Assembly (NCBI RefSeq): GCF_023221595.1
Contig: NZ_CP096563.1
Location: 2,152,501-2,216,500 of the forward strand
DNA length: 64,000 nucleotides
Direction of reading: 5' to 3'
Origin: Rhodococcus qingshengii JCM 15477
GTDB taxonomy: Bacteria; Actinomycetota; Actinomycetes; Mycobacteriales; Mycobacteriaceae
Part shown: in pieces, positions 27,872 through 37,613 of the stretch
How the letters are laid out: each line of letters opens with the position of its first letter
Numbering within the stretch: position 1 is the stretch's first letter
Program-made: the position numbers and the translations under genes
Notes under the pieces: generated by a model
What the model saw: only the letters and a program-made list of their open reading frames with translations
What the model was told of the DNA's origin: nothing
Database searches by the model: none

Positions 27872-28389
27872 ATGCCGAGCGCAAAGACGCGCAACGCCAT
27901 CATCACCGTCGTGGTGGCGGTGGTTGCGCTCGTACTGGCGGTCACCCTTTCTTCACGTGACTCCGACAGTTCGGCGTCGTCGGGTACGAAGTCCTCGAGC
28001 GTTCAGTCCTCGAGTGTTCAAGCCAAGCCCGGCGCCACCACCAAGGCTGCGCCGTCGAGTTCCGCGCCCTCGAATTCCGCTGCCAAGCCAACGCAGCAGA
28101 CAAGCACCGATGCGCCGGCGCGAGTGCTCGCCACGCTGGTCGAGATCGACGCCGGGAGGTGGCCGGATTCCGCCAATGCGCCGGGCACCAAGGGCGGCAT
28201 CACCTTCCGCAACAGCGAAGGCCGCCTACCCGCTGTCGGTGCCGGTGGCGGACGTGTCGTCTATCAGGAATGGGACGTGAACCCGAAGAAGAACGGCCAA
28301 GGACGCGACGCCGAGCGAATCGTCACCGGCAACGACGGTTCGGCGTGGTACACCCTCGATCACTACGACACGTTTGTGAGGATTCGCTG

Positions 28390-28390
<1 letters not shown>
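27872..28390 (+). CDS. Secreted or membrane-anchored guanyl-specific ribonuclease (RNase Sa/barnase family)
   Basis: This 172-residue protein has an N-terminal hydrophobic segment (residues 9-26) that exports or anchors it, a Ser/Ala/Lys-rich linker, and a C-terminal microbial RNase domain. The catalytic triad of RNase Sa is matched: the Glu in V-Y-Q-E-W-D, the Arg in G-R-D-A-E-R, and the His in L-D-H-Y-D-T-F. The domain should cleave RNA after guanosine outside the cell. The ATG at 27872 has AAGG 7 nt upstream; ATG 27854 is an alternative. The stop overlaps the start of the barstar gene (TGATG), which shows translational coupling of toxin and inhibitor. Confidence 0.88.
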
Positions 28391-29945
<1,555 letters not shown>

Positions 29946-29996
29946 CTTACGCGAATTCGGACTCACGACGCCTGACCGAACATGAGGGGGACGGCA

Positions 29997-31031
29997 ATGG
30001 CTGACACGGACGACGACGCACCGAGCTTCCTCGAGAAGCAACGGGCAGCGCGACCCTGGCTCGATCATCTGGTTCGCGCGGCCGGACGGTTTCAAGAGCA
30101 AAAAGGCGACTATTACGCTGCTGGTATCACGTACTTCAGCGTTCTCGCGTTGATTCCGATCATGATGGTCGCGTTTGCAGTGGCCGGTTTCGTATTGGCC
30201 GGGCATCCCGAGTACCTGGAGTCGATTCAGGAGCAGATCACCAAGAGCATTCCGGGCAGCTTGGGTGACACCATCAACACGCTGATCGATTCGGCCATCG
30301 ACTCGCGCGCGAGCGTCGGAATCTTCGGCCTCCTGGGTGCTGCGTACGCGGGTCTCGGTTGGATGGCAAACGTTCGAGACGCGCTGACGGCGATGTGGGA
30401 GAGCAAGCGCGAGCCGAAGGGTTTCGTACGTACCAAACTTGGTGACGCAGGGGCCCTCGTCGGTCTGGCTCTCGCCATGGTCGTCTCACTGGGAATGTCG
30501 GCGCTGAGCAGTGGGCCGGTTGCGACTCAGATCGTGAAATGGCTCAACCTCGAGAACATCACCGGTGTCGGCGTGGGGCTCAGAGTTGCTTCACTGTTGC
30601 TCTCACTCCTGGCGACGTGGGCGGTGTTCCTGTGGGTGATCGCCCGGCTGCCGCGCGAGCCTGTCACGCTGCGTAGCGCTGCGCAGGCAGCGGTTATCGC
30701 CGCGATTGTGTTCGAGATCTTCAAGCAGGTGGGTGCGATCTACCTCGCTGCCGTCACCAACGGACCAGCGGGCGTGGCATTCGGTCCGATCATCGGTTTG
30801 CTCGTGTTCGTGTTCACGGCGTCAAGGATGCTGCTGTTCTGCACGGCGTGGGCGGCGACGACCAAGGAAAGTATGGCCCTGGCGTTCGTTCCGCCGCCGG
30901 ATCCCGCAGTGATCTCGCCGCGAATCGTTGTCAGTGACGGTGCTTCACCGTCTCGCGTGGCTGCGCTGATCGCCACGGGTGCGGTTGCCGGCCTGGGTCT
31001 TTCGGGCTTCATGCGTCGTCGGCCGCGCTAG
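29997..31031 (+). CDS. yhjD: YhjD/YihY (BrkB)-family inner membrane protein
   Basis: This 344-residue protein has about six transmembrane helices and the YihY/BrkB motif D-Y-Y-A-A-G-I-T-Y-F-S-V-L-A-L near the N-terminus. The A-Y-A-G-L-G-W-M-A-N-V-R-D-A-L-T-A-M-W pattern fits the YhjD subgroup. A lipid or LPS-transport role has been proposed for YhjD in E. coli; the role in an LPS-free actinobacterium is not known. ATG 29997 has AGGGGG 7 nt upstream. The end overlaps the convergent DD-carboxypeptidase by 4 bp. Confidence 0.85.
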   Translation: MADTDDDAPSFLEKQRAARPWLDHLVRAAGRFQEQKGDYYAAGITYFSVLALIPIMMVAFAVAGFVLAGHPEYLESIQEQITKSIPGSLGDTINTLIDSAIDSRASVGIFGLLGAAYAGLGWMANVRDALTAMWESKREPKGFVRTKLGDAGALVGLALAMVVSLGMSALSSGPVATQIVKWLNLENITGVGVGLRVASLLLSLLATWAVFLWVIARLPREPVTLRSAAQAAVIAAIVFEIFKQVGAIYLAAVTNGPAGVAFGPIIGLLVFVFTASRMLLFCTAWAATTKESMALAFVPPPDPAVISPRIVVSDGASPSRVAALIATGAVAGLGLSGFMRRRPR

Positions 31032-32338
31032 CGCCTCCGACGGTTGAGGGCAACGGCTCCCGCCACCAGCGCGATCACCACTACTCCACCGACAGCACCG
31101 ATGAGTATGCGGTCAGTGGTGTCGGATTCGGCGTCGGTAGCGGTGGGTGCAGCCGAGATCGAGCCTGGTGCAGCGGCAGACGGTGTGCGAGTGACATCGG
31201 GCGAGGCATCGTCGGTGGATCGGTCCGTCAACGAGCCGACGGTTGTGCTCGCGGGGAGTGCATATCCGTAGTCGAGTAGACGGGCAGCTTGTTCCCACGG
31301 ACGGATCGGCTTGGCTTCGCCGCCCATCAATGTCACCAGTAGTTTCCGGCCGTTACGCTCCGCGCCACCCACATACGTGTGGCGGGCGTCGTCGGTGAAG
31401 CCGGTCTTGCCGCCCAATGCGCCGTCGTAGTTGTAGAGCAGTTGATTGTCGTTGGCGAGAGTGAATCCGGGGCGGTCCTGATCGTCGGGAATCGTCGGAT
31501 CTTTGGGGAAGCCGGGAAATTCGACGGTCTCGGTATGGATCAGACCGGCAAACGTCGGATTCTGCAGGGCGGTATGGAAAATCACGGCCAGGTCGTACGG
31601 CGAGCTGCTCATCCCCGGGCCGTCGAGTCCGGATGGAGTTGCCGTGCGGGTGTCGAGGGCGCCGAGTTCGGCCGCGAGCGCGTTCATTTTCGACACGGCT
31701 GCAGCGTCACCGCCGAGTTGGCGGGCAAGAGCGTGCGCGGCATCATTTCCCGATGCCATGACCAGGCCCTGCATCAGTTGCCGGTTGGTGTACTTGCCGC
31801 CCTTGCCGATGCCGACAGCGCTACCTTCAGCGTCCGCGTCTTCGGCCGTTGCGGTGATTTCGGTGTCGAGATCGAGTTCGTCGAGCGCGACAAGAGCCAA
31901 GAGCATCTTGATGGTGCTGGCCGGTCGGTAGCGACCGTGCGGATCTTTCGCGGCGAGGACCTCACCGGTTTCGGCGTCCGCGAGTACCCATCCGGATGCC
32001 GCGATATCCGCCGGGAGCGGGGGAGCGCCGTCAGGGAGTACAACACCGCACTCGCCGAGCTTGTCTCCACCGACAGGGCTTTCCGGAATCGGGACAGCAG
32101 TCGGGGCCGTAGATCCGGGCGCGGGTGCTTCGGAGAGATCGATCGCCGGTGCCGGGCTACTCGTGAAAGGGCAGCTGTCGGTGTTGGGTGTTGTGAACGG
32201 CGCTTCGGTGGTGGTGGGCGGCGGCGGGGCCGGTTGGGCGCCGGCCACTCCCGAGGTCCCTACGACACCGGTAAACGCAATGCTCCCTGAGAGCACTGTT
32301 CCGGCTACTGCCACTGCACACTTTCGACGCCACATCAT
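31028..32338 (-). CDS. D-alanyl-D-alanine carboxypeptidase (penicillin-binding, S11 family)
   Basis: This 436-residue protein has a signal sequence, a Pro/Thr-rich N-terminal segment, and an S11 serine peptidase domain. The three PBP motifs are visible: S-T-I-K, S-G-N and K-T-G in G-G-K-T-G-F-T. A Ser/Thr-rich stalk and a C-terminal transmembrane helix ending N-R-R-R-R anchor it. It trims the terminal D-Ala from peptidoglycan stem peptides outside the membrane. The start is ATG 32338 or the adjacent ATG 32335. It is convergent with yhjD. Confidence 0.9.
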   Translation of the reverse strand: MMWRRKCAVAVAGTVLSGSIAFTGVVGTSGVAGAQPAPPPPTTTEAPFTTPNTDSCPFTSSPAPAIDLSEAPAPGSTAPTAVPIPESPVGGDKLGECGVVLPDGAPPLPADIAASGWVLADAETGEVLAAKDPHGRYRPASTIKMLLALVALDELDLDTEITATAEDADAEGSAVGIGKGGKYTNRQLMQGLVMASGNDAAHALARQLGGDAAAVSKMNALAAELGALDTRTATPSGLDGPGMSSSPYDLAVIFHTALQNPTFAGLIHTETVEFPGFPKDPTIPDDQDRPGFTLANDNQLLYNYDGALGGKTGFTDDARHTYVGGAERNGRKLLVTLMGGEAKPIRPWEQAARLLDYGYALPASTTVGSLTDRSTDDASPDVTRTPSAAAPGSISAAPTATDAESDTTDRILIGAVGGVVVIALVAGAVALNRRRR

Positions 32339-32536
32339 CGATATACGAGGGTATGCGAACCTGAGGGAACGTCCGAATCGCCACGCAAGCAGAGGGATCG
32401 AAAACAGGCGATTCGGTTTGTACATCGGTCATAGTGGACGATCGCCGCCGATGAGTTCCACCACCACGCAGAGTCTGTAACAGTGGGGTAGTCGGCTACT
32501 CGAATGGCGCACACGCACTGACGACAGGGGATCGGT

Positions 32537-33109
32537 ATGGGCAAGATCGTGGTGACAGAATTCGTGTCCTTGGACATGGTGATGGAAGCTCCCGGTGGCG
32601 AACCGGGTTATGCGCACACTGGATGGGTCTTTCCGTACCAGGAGGGCGATCAGATGAAGTTCAAACTCGACGAAACCCTCGCCGCGGACGTCCTTCTGCT
32701 CGGGCGGCGGACCTACGAGAGCTTCGCCGGTGCCTGGCCCGAGCGCGAGGACGACCAAGGCTTTGCGGACAAGATGAACGAGATGCCCAAGTACGTCGTC
32801 ACGAGTTCGACCGAACCGCTCGAATGGAACAACTCGACGGCGCTCGACGGTCCCATCGAGGAATCTGTCCCGAAGCTCAAGGAGCAGATCGACGGCGAGA
32901 TCTTGGTCGCGGGAAGTCGGACGCTCGTCCACGCGTTGTTGCTGGCCGGTCTGGTCGACGAGCTTCGTCTGATGGTCTTCCCGGTCATTCTCGGGTCCGG
33001 CGGGAGAGTGTTCCCCGAATCGGCCGACAAGATCGTCCTCGAGTTGAAGGACGATCGTCGGTACGAATCCGGAGTTCAGGTACTGACGTACCACCCCACG
33101 GTCGCGTAG
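32537..33109 (+). CDS. Dihydrofolate reductase / RibD C-terminal family protein
   Basis: This 190-residue protein is a stand-alone RibD-C/DHFR-like reductase, with V-S-L-D near the N-terminus, L-L-L-G-R-R-T-Y-E-S-F-A, the G-S-R-T-L-V-H-A-L-L-L-A-G-L-V-D-E-L-R-L segment and P-V-I-L-G-S-G-G-R-V-F. The fold binds NADPH; the substrate is not assigned. AGGGGA lies 5 nt before ATG 32537. It is single and ends before a bidirectional hairpin shared with the iol operon. Confidence 0.85.
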   Translation: MGKIVVTEFVSLDMVMEAPGGEPGYAHTGWVFPYQEGDQMKFKLDETLAADVLLLGRRTYESFAGAWPEREDDQGFADKMNEMPKYVVTSSTEPLEWNNSTALDGPIEESVPKLKEQIDGEILVAGSRTLVHALLLAGLVDELRLMVFPVILGSGGRVFPESADKIVLELKDDRRYESGVQVLTYHPTVA

Positions 33110-33120
33110 ACCTCTCGAAA

Positions 33121-33163
33121 ACATCTGTGGCCGAGACTCTTCGAGAGGCTCGGCCACGGATGT
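33121..33163. terminator. Bidirectional terminator at the end of the iol operon
   Basis: A 15-bp stem with one wobble pair (ACATCTGTGGCCGAG at 33121-33135, CTCGGCCACGGATGT at 33149-33163) and a 13-nt loop lies between the convergent ends of the DHFR-like gene and mmsA. It would end the long inositol transcript. Confidence 0.8.
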
Positions 33164-33171
33164 CTTGTCGG

Positions 33172-34677
33172 CTAACTGTTTTCGGGGAAGCCGAGGTTGA
33201 TGCCGCCGTGGCTGGGGTCGAGCCAGCGACTGGTGACGGCTTTACCTCGCGTGAAGAAATGAACACCTTCTGTCCCGTGAGCGTGGGTGTCACCGAAGAG
33301 GCTGTTCTTCCAGCCGCCGAAGCTGTAGTAGGCCATGGGAACCGGGATGGGGACGTTGATGCCGATCATGCCGACCTCCACCTCGTTCTGGAAGCGTCGG
33401 GCAGCGCCGCCGTCGTTGGTGAAGATGGCGGTGCCGTTTCCGTACGGGTTGTTGTTGATCAGTTCGAGGGCTTGGTCGTAGGTATCGACACGCACGACGG
33501 AGAGGACAGGTCCGAAGATTTCGTCGGTGTAGATCGACATGTCGGTGGTGACGTGGTCGATGAGGGTGGGCCCGAGCCAGAAGCCGTCCGGTCCACCGTC
33601 GGCCTGAACTGTGCGTCCGTCGACCACGATGGTGGCGCCGTCCTTCTCCCCGGCATCGACATAGGACGCGACCTTGTCGCGATGGGCCTTGGTGACGAGC
33701 GGACCCATGTCGGAGTTCTTGGTGCCGTCACCGGTGACGAGGGGAGTGGTGCGTTCGACGATCTTGGCGACCAGTTCGTCGGCGATGTCGCCGACTGCAA
33801 CCAGGGCGGAGATCGCCATGCATCGTTCGCCCGCGGAGCCGAATCCCGCGTTGACCATTGCGTCGGCGGCGAGGTCGAGGTCGGCGTCCGGCAGAACGAT
33901 GGCGTGGTTCTTGGCGCCGCCGAGTGCTTGCACGCGTTTGCCGTTGGCGGTGCCGGTGGCATAGACGTACTGGGCGATGGGGGTGGATCCGACAAACGAA
34001 ATCGCTTTGACTGCTTTGTTTTCCAGAAGTTCGTCGACGGCGAGCTTGTCACCTTGGAGGACGTTGAAGACGCCGGGGGGCAGACCGGCTTCGGCCCAGA
34101 GTTCGGCGAGCCAGATCGCCGCGGTGGGGTCCTTCTCCGAGGGCTTGAGAATCACGGTGTTCCCGGCGGCGATGGCGACCGGGAAGAACCACATGGGGAC
34201 CATCGCGGGAAAGTTGAAGGGCGAGATGATGCCGACGGGGCCGAGGGGTTGGCGGATGGAGTAGACGTCGACCTTGGTCGATGCATTCTCGGTGTATCCG
34301 CCCTTGAGGAGATGCGGTATTCCGCAAGCGAATTCGACAACTTCCTGCCCGCGGCTGATTTCGCCGAGGGCGTCGGAGAGAACCTTGCCGTGCTCGGCTG
34401 TGATGATCTCGGCGAGTTCACCTTTTCGAGCATTGAGGAGTTCGCGGAAGCTAAACAGTACCTGTGTGCGCCGGGCCAGTGAGGTGTCACGCCAGGCGGG
34501 GAAGGCTGCGGCAGCCGCGTCGATGACAGCGCGGGCGTCCTCGAGGTTCGCCAGGGCCAGTCGGCCGGTGATCTGTCCGGTGGCGGGGTTGGTGACGGTG
34601 GCGGTGTCCTCGGACGTTCCGGCGAACGGCTTGCCGTCCAGCCAGTGCGCGATGACGCGAGTATCAGTGCTGGTCAT
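33172..34677 (-). CDS. mmsA: Methylmalonate-semialdehyde dehydrogenase (CoA-acylating), IolA/MmsA
   Basis: This 501-residue aldehyde dehydrogenase has the active-site Cys286 in S-A-G-E-R-C-M-A-I-S and the P-F-N-F-P-A-M-V-P-M-W motif specific to CoA-acylating MMSDH. It converts malonate semialdehyde, the end product of inositol breakdown, to acetyl-CoA. It is the last gene of the minus-strand iol operon, 24 nt after iolH. The preceding genes make a role in the inositol pathway more likely than valine degradation. Confidence 0.92.
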   Translation of the reverse strand: MTSTDTRVIAHWLDGKPFAGTSEDTATVTNPATGQITGRLALANLEDARAVIDAAAAAFPAWRDTSLARRTQVLFSFRELLNARKGELAEIITAEHGKVLSDALGEISRGQEVVEFACGIPHLLKGGYTENASTKVDVYSIRQPLGPVGIISPFNFPAMVPMWFFPVAIAAGNTVILKPSEKDPTAAIWLAELWAEAGLPPGVFNVLQGDKLAVDELLENKAVKAISFVGSTPIAQYVYATGTANGKRVQALGGAKNHAIVLPDADLDLAADAMVNAGFGSAGERCMAISALVAVGDIADELVAKIVERTTPLVTGDGTKNSDMGPLVTKAHRDKVASYVDAGEKDGATIVVDGRTVQADGGPDGFWLGPTLIDHVTTDMSIYTDEIFGPVLSVVRVDTYDQALELINNNPYGNGTAIFTNDGGAARRFQNEVEVGMIGINVPIPVPMAYYSFGGWKNSLFGDTHAHGTEGVHFFTRGKAVTSRWLDPSHGGINLGFPENS

Positions 34678-34701
34678 GGTATTTCCTAGTGGTCTGGTGA
34701 C

Positions 34702-35586
34702 TCAGGAGTTCGGGGAGGTGTACTTGGCGACGTAGTCGTTCATCGTCTCGCGCTGGTACCGGGAAACCTCGTGCGCGTTTTCGTTCTCGGCGAAGACGCT
34801 CGACACCATCACGGTGTTCTCACGTTCGTGGAAGCCGAGTTTGCCGAGACCGCCGAAGAATTCGTCCCAGTTGACGTCTCCGTCACCGATTTTGAGATGC
34901 TGATGCACTCGAACGGCATTGCCTGGCGGGTTGGTGATGTAGCGCAGTCCGTGGGAACGGTGATGATCCATGGTGTCCGCCACGTGAACGAGTCGGACCA
35001 TGTCGCCGGCGGCCTCCATGATGGCGGGAAGGTCCCCACCCATGTGGAATTGGTGGCACGCCACGATCACCATGCCGAGGTTCTTGGAGTTCACACCACG
35101 GATCGTGCGGATCGCGGCTAGTCCGTCTTCGACAAAATCGTCCGGGTGGGGGTCGATCAGGACGTCGATTCCCTCGCGTTCGATGATCGGAACCAGTTCC
35201 TCCATCGAACGATAGAACGCACGCTCGGACTCTTCGGCCTTTTCGGGGCGGCCGGAGAATTCGGTGTTCATGACGTTGACACCGAGATCGACCGTGATCT
35301 GGATGGCCCGCTTCCAGTAGCGCACGGCTGCTTCGCGAGCGTCCTCGTCCGGGCCGGACCACCGAAGGACCGGGAGCACCGACGCGATGCCGACTCCCGC
35401 ACTCGCGCAGGCCTTCCGGAACTCGGTGACGAGCGCGTCGTCGGCTTTCGGGTGATTGAAGAACGGGATCATGTCGACGTGCGGTGTGAGCTGCAGGTAC
35501 TCGTACCCGAGATCGGCAACAACTCGGGGTAGCTCGAGTAGTGAGTAATCGTGATGGAAAGGTGTGGGGTCGAGTGCGACCTTCAT
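34702..35586 (-). CDS. iolH: IolH-like TIM-barrel sugar phosphate isomerase/epimerase
   Basis: This 294-residue AP-endonuclease-2-fold TIM barrel starts M-K-V-A-L-D-P-T-P-F-H-H, typical of IolH. The metal-binding residues are plausible in E-F-S-G-R, D-P-H-P-D-D-F and C-H-Q-F-H-M. IolH is found in many iol operons, but its step is not established. The gene ends 24 nt before mmsA and starts 3 nt from the iolG stop. Confidence 0.82.
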   Translation of the reverse strand: MKVALDPTPFHHDYSLLELPRVVADLGYEYLQLTPHVDMIPFFNHPKADDALVTEFRKACASAGVGIASVLPVLRWSGPDEDAREAAVRYWKRAIQITVDLGVNVMNTEFSGRPEKAEESERAFYRSMEELVPIIEREGIDVLIDPHPDDFVEDGLAAIRTIRGVNSKNLGMVIVACHQFHMGGDLPAIMEAAGDMVRLVHVADTMDHHRSHGLRYITNPPGNAVRVHQHLKIGDGDVNWDEFFGGLGKLGFHERENTVMVSSVFAENENAHEVSRYQRETMNDYVAKYTSPNS

Positions 35587-35588
35587 CG

Positions 35589-36629
35589 CTAAGCTCCGGC
35601 CACAGAGTCGCGCGCAACCATGTCCACGACGACGCGCTGACCCGTCTCCAGAGACTTCACACCGGCGGCGCAGACAGCGGCCGCGGCGTACCCGTCCCAA
35701 GCACCTGGTCCGTCGATGTAGTTGCCGGTGCCGGCGCCCGTCTTCACTGCCTTGATCCACCGGGCGAACTCGGTGTCGTAGGCCTGCCCGAAGCGTTCGC
35801 GGAATCCTGGGGTGATCTGCCCACCCCAGTTGCCGGGCTTGGTCTTTCGGATCAGTCCCACGTCGAGTCCGATCATCGCGCTTCCGAGTTCGCCGACAAC
35901 TTCGGTGCGCACCTCGTAGGCAACTCCGGTGGTGACAAACACCTCGGCGTCGACGTGTCTGCCGGACTCGGTCTCGAATATCGCGATCTGTGGGTCTTGA
36001 ATGCCCTCGGGAGCAAGCGAATTCGCGGCCGGTCGGATGATCTGCACCGAGGTGATCTCTTCGTCGAGCAGGAATCGTGTCACGTCGACCTCGTGGACGA
36101 GTGAGTCCTTGACGATCATCGCACTGTCGAAGCCGTTCGGAACCGCAGGATTGCGGTGAGCGCAGTGCACAACGAGAGGGCGACCGAGATCGCCGCTGTC
36201 GATCAAATCCTTGAGCTGGGTGTATTCGTGGTCGAACCGGCGCATGAAACCAACCTGGATCAGTCTTTTTCCCAGCGCTGCTTCGGCTTTGACGATCGTG
36301 AGCGAACTGTCCGCGTCGGTGGTCAGCGGCTTTTCGCAGAGAACAGGCTTGCCCGCTTCGAGGCAGGCAAGAACCTGCTTCTCATGGGTCGGGCCCGGGG
36401 TTGCGAGAACAACGGCGTCGACGTCCTCGGCTGCGATGGCATCGAACGGATCGACGACGACGCGCGCCCCTGGCGTCAGTGCTGCGATTTCCTCGGCGCG
36501 GGCGAGAGAGTAGTCGTTGACGACGGTGACGCGGGCACCGCCGATTTTGTTGGTGATGCGGTCGACGTGATCGGCCCCCATGATGCCGACGCCGAGCACT
36601 GCGATCCGGAGATCCTGGTTGTCAGACAT
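35589..36629 (-). CDS. iolG: Inositol 2-dehydrogenase IolG (Gfo/Idh/MocA)
   Basis: This 346-residue Gfo/Idh/MocA oxidoreductase has the Rossmann motif G-V-G-I-M-G and the catalytic-lysine motif E-K-P-L. It is the operon-encoded member and therefore the best candidate for oxidising myo-inositol to scyllo-inosose with NAD. The match M-R-R-F-D and the H-E-V-D-V-T-R-F region are typical of IolG. It lies between the IolE-like gene and iolH with short gaps. Confidence 0.85.
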   Translation of the reverse strand: MSDNQDLRIAVLGVGIMGADHVDRITNKIGGARVTVVNDYSLARAEEIAALTPGARVVVDPFDAIAAEDVDAVVLATPGPTHEKQVLACLEAGKPVLCEKPLTTDADSSLTIVKAEAALGKRLIQVGFMRRFDHEYTQLKDLIDSGDLGRPLVVHCAHRNPAVPNGFDSAMIVKDSLVHEVDVTRFLLDEEITSVQIIRPAANSLAPEGIQDPQIAIFETESGRHVDAEVFVTTGVAYEVRTEVVGELGSAMIGLDVGLIRKTKPGNWGGQITPGFRERFGQAYDTEFARWIKAVKTGAGTGNYIDGPGAWDGYAAAAVCAAGVKSLETGQRVVVDMVARDSVAGA

Positions 36630-36655
36630 GCGGTGGTACTCCTCGATTGTGTTGC

Positions 36656-37561
36656 TCAGTTGAAACGGACGGCGGGGACGCCACAGGTGGACAGGTATTT
36701 CTGAGTGCGCGCTGCGATGGGCAGCGGTGTGTCGGGATGGCAGGGATACATGTCCTGCTCGACGATCGCGAACACGTCGATGCCGAGCTTCTCGATGGCC
36801 TCCAGAAGCGGCGGCATGTCGGGGATTCCGCGCGGCGGTTCGATCATGGCACCGAGTTTGACGGCCTCACCGAACGGCAGGTCCTCCGCCTCAACCTTGG
36901 CGACTATCGCCGGATCCACCTGTTTGAGGTGTAGGTACCCGATGCGCTCCGGATGTTTGTTGATAATTGCGAGATTGTCGCCGCCGCAGTAGCTGATGTG
37001 GCCGGTGTCGAGACACAGATTCACGAAACGCTCGTCGGTCCCTTCGAGGAACTTGTAGACGTTGTCTTCGATGTCGACGTGACTGTCGGCATGAGGATGG
37101 TACTGCGCCATGACGCCGTACTCCTCGAGCATTGCCTTCCCGAGAGCGTTCATGCCGTCGGTTTTCTTACGCCACTGCTCGGGCGTCAGATTGCGGTCTT
37201 CGAGTACCGCTCCGGTGGAAGGGTCGCGCCACATCTCAGGGATGACCACCACGTGCTTGCCGCCGACGGCTGCGGTCAACTTGGCGACGTCCTTGATCTG
37301 ATTCCAGACGGCATCCCAGGAATCGTCCTGGTGCAGGTGTTCGAAAACGGTACCGGCCGAAAGCTTCAGGCCGCGGGCGCCGAGTTCGTCCGTCAACTTG
37401 GCTGGATCGGTCGGAAGGTATCCGAACGGGCCGAGTTCGATCCATTCGTATCCCGACGCGGATACCTCGTCGAGGAATCGTGTGTAAGGGGTCTGCTGTG
37501 GATCGTCCGGAAACCACACGCCCCAGGAGTCGGGGGCTGATCCGACGCGAATTGCGCTCAT
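36656..37561 (-). CDS. IolE-like TIM-barrel protein, probable inosose dehydratase
   Basis: This 301-residue TIM-barrel protein starts with V-G-S-A-P-D-S-W-G-V-W-F-P-D-D and has metal-site candidates in Q-Y-H-P-H-A-D, C-L-D-T-G-H and Y-L-H-L-K-Q-V-D. Its place between iolD and iolG makes it the likely 2-keto-myo-inositol dehydratase (IolE), since no other IolE-type gene is in this operon. It differs from Bacillus IolE in the N-terminal motif, so the assignment rests partly on context. Confidence 0.7.
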   Translation of the reverse strand: MSAIRVGSAPDSWGVWFPDDPQQTPYTRFLDEVSASGYEWIELGPFGYLPTDPAKLTDELGARGLKLSAGTVFEHLHQDDSWDAVWNQIKDVAKLTAAVGGKHVVVIPEMWRDPSTGAVLEDRNLTPEQWRKKTDGMNALGKAMLEEYGVMAQYHPHADSHVDIEDNVYKFLEGTDERFVNLCLDTGHISYCGGDNLAIINKHPERIGYLHLKQVDPAIVAKVEAEDLPFGEAVKLGAMIEPPRGIPDMPPLLEAIEKLGIDVFAIVEQDMYPCHPDTPLPIAARTQKYLSTCGVPAVRFN

Positions 37562-37613
37562 GTCTAGATTCCTTTCGCGGGCAAGCTTTATGGGGTGTGG
37601 TTGTGCGGAATTT

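Noticed and set aside
32623..34482. A long plus-strand frame spanning the DHFR-like gene, the terminator and mmsA
   Set aside because: It crosses a clear bidirectional terminator and two well-identified genes on other frames, and the translation shows no known fold.
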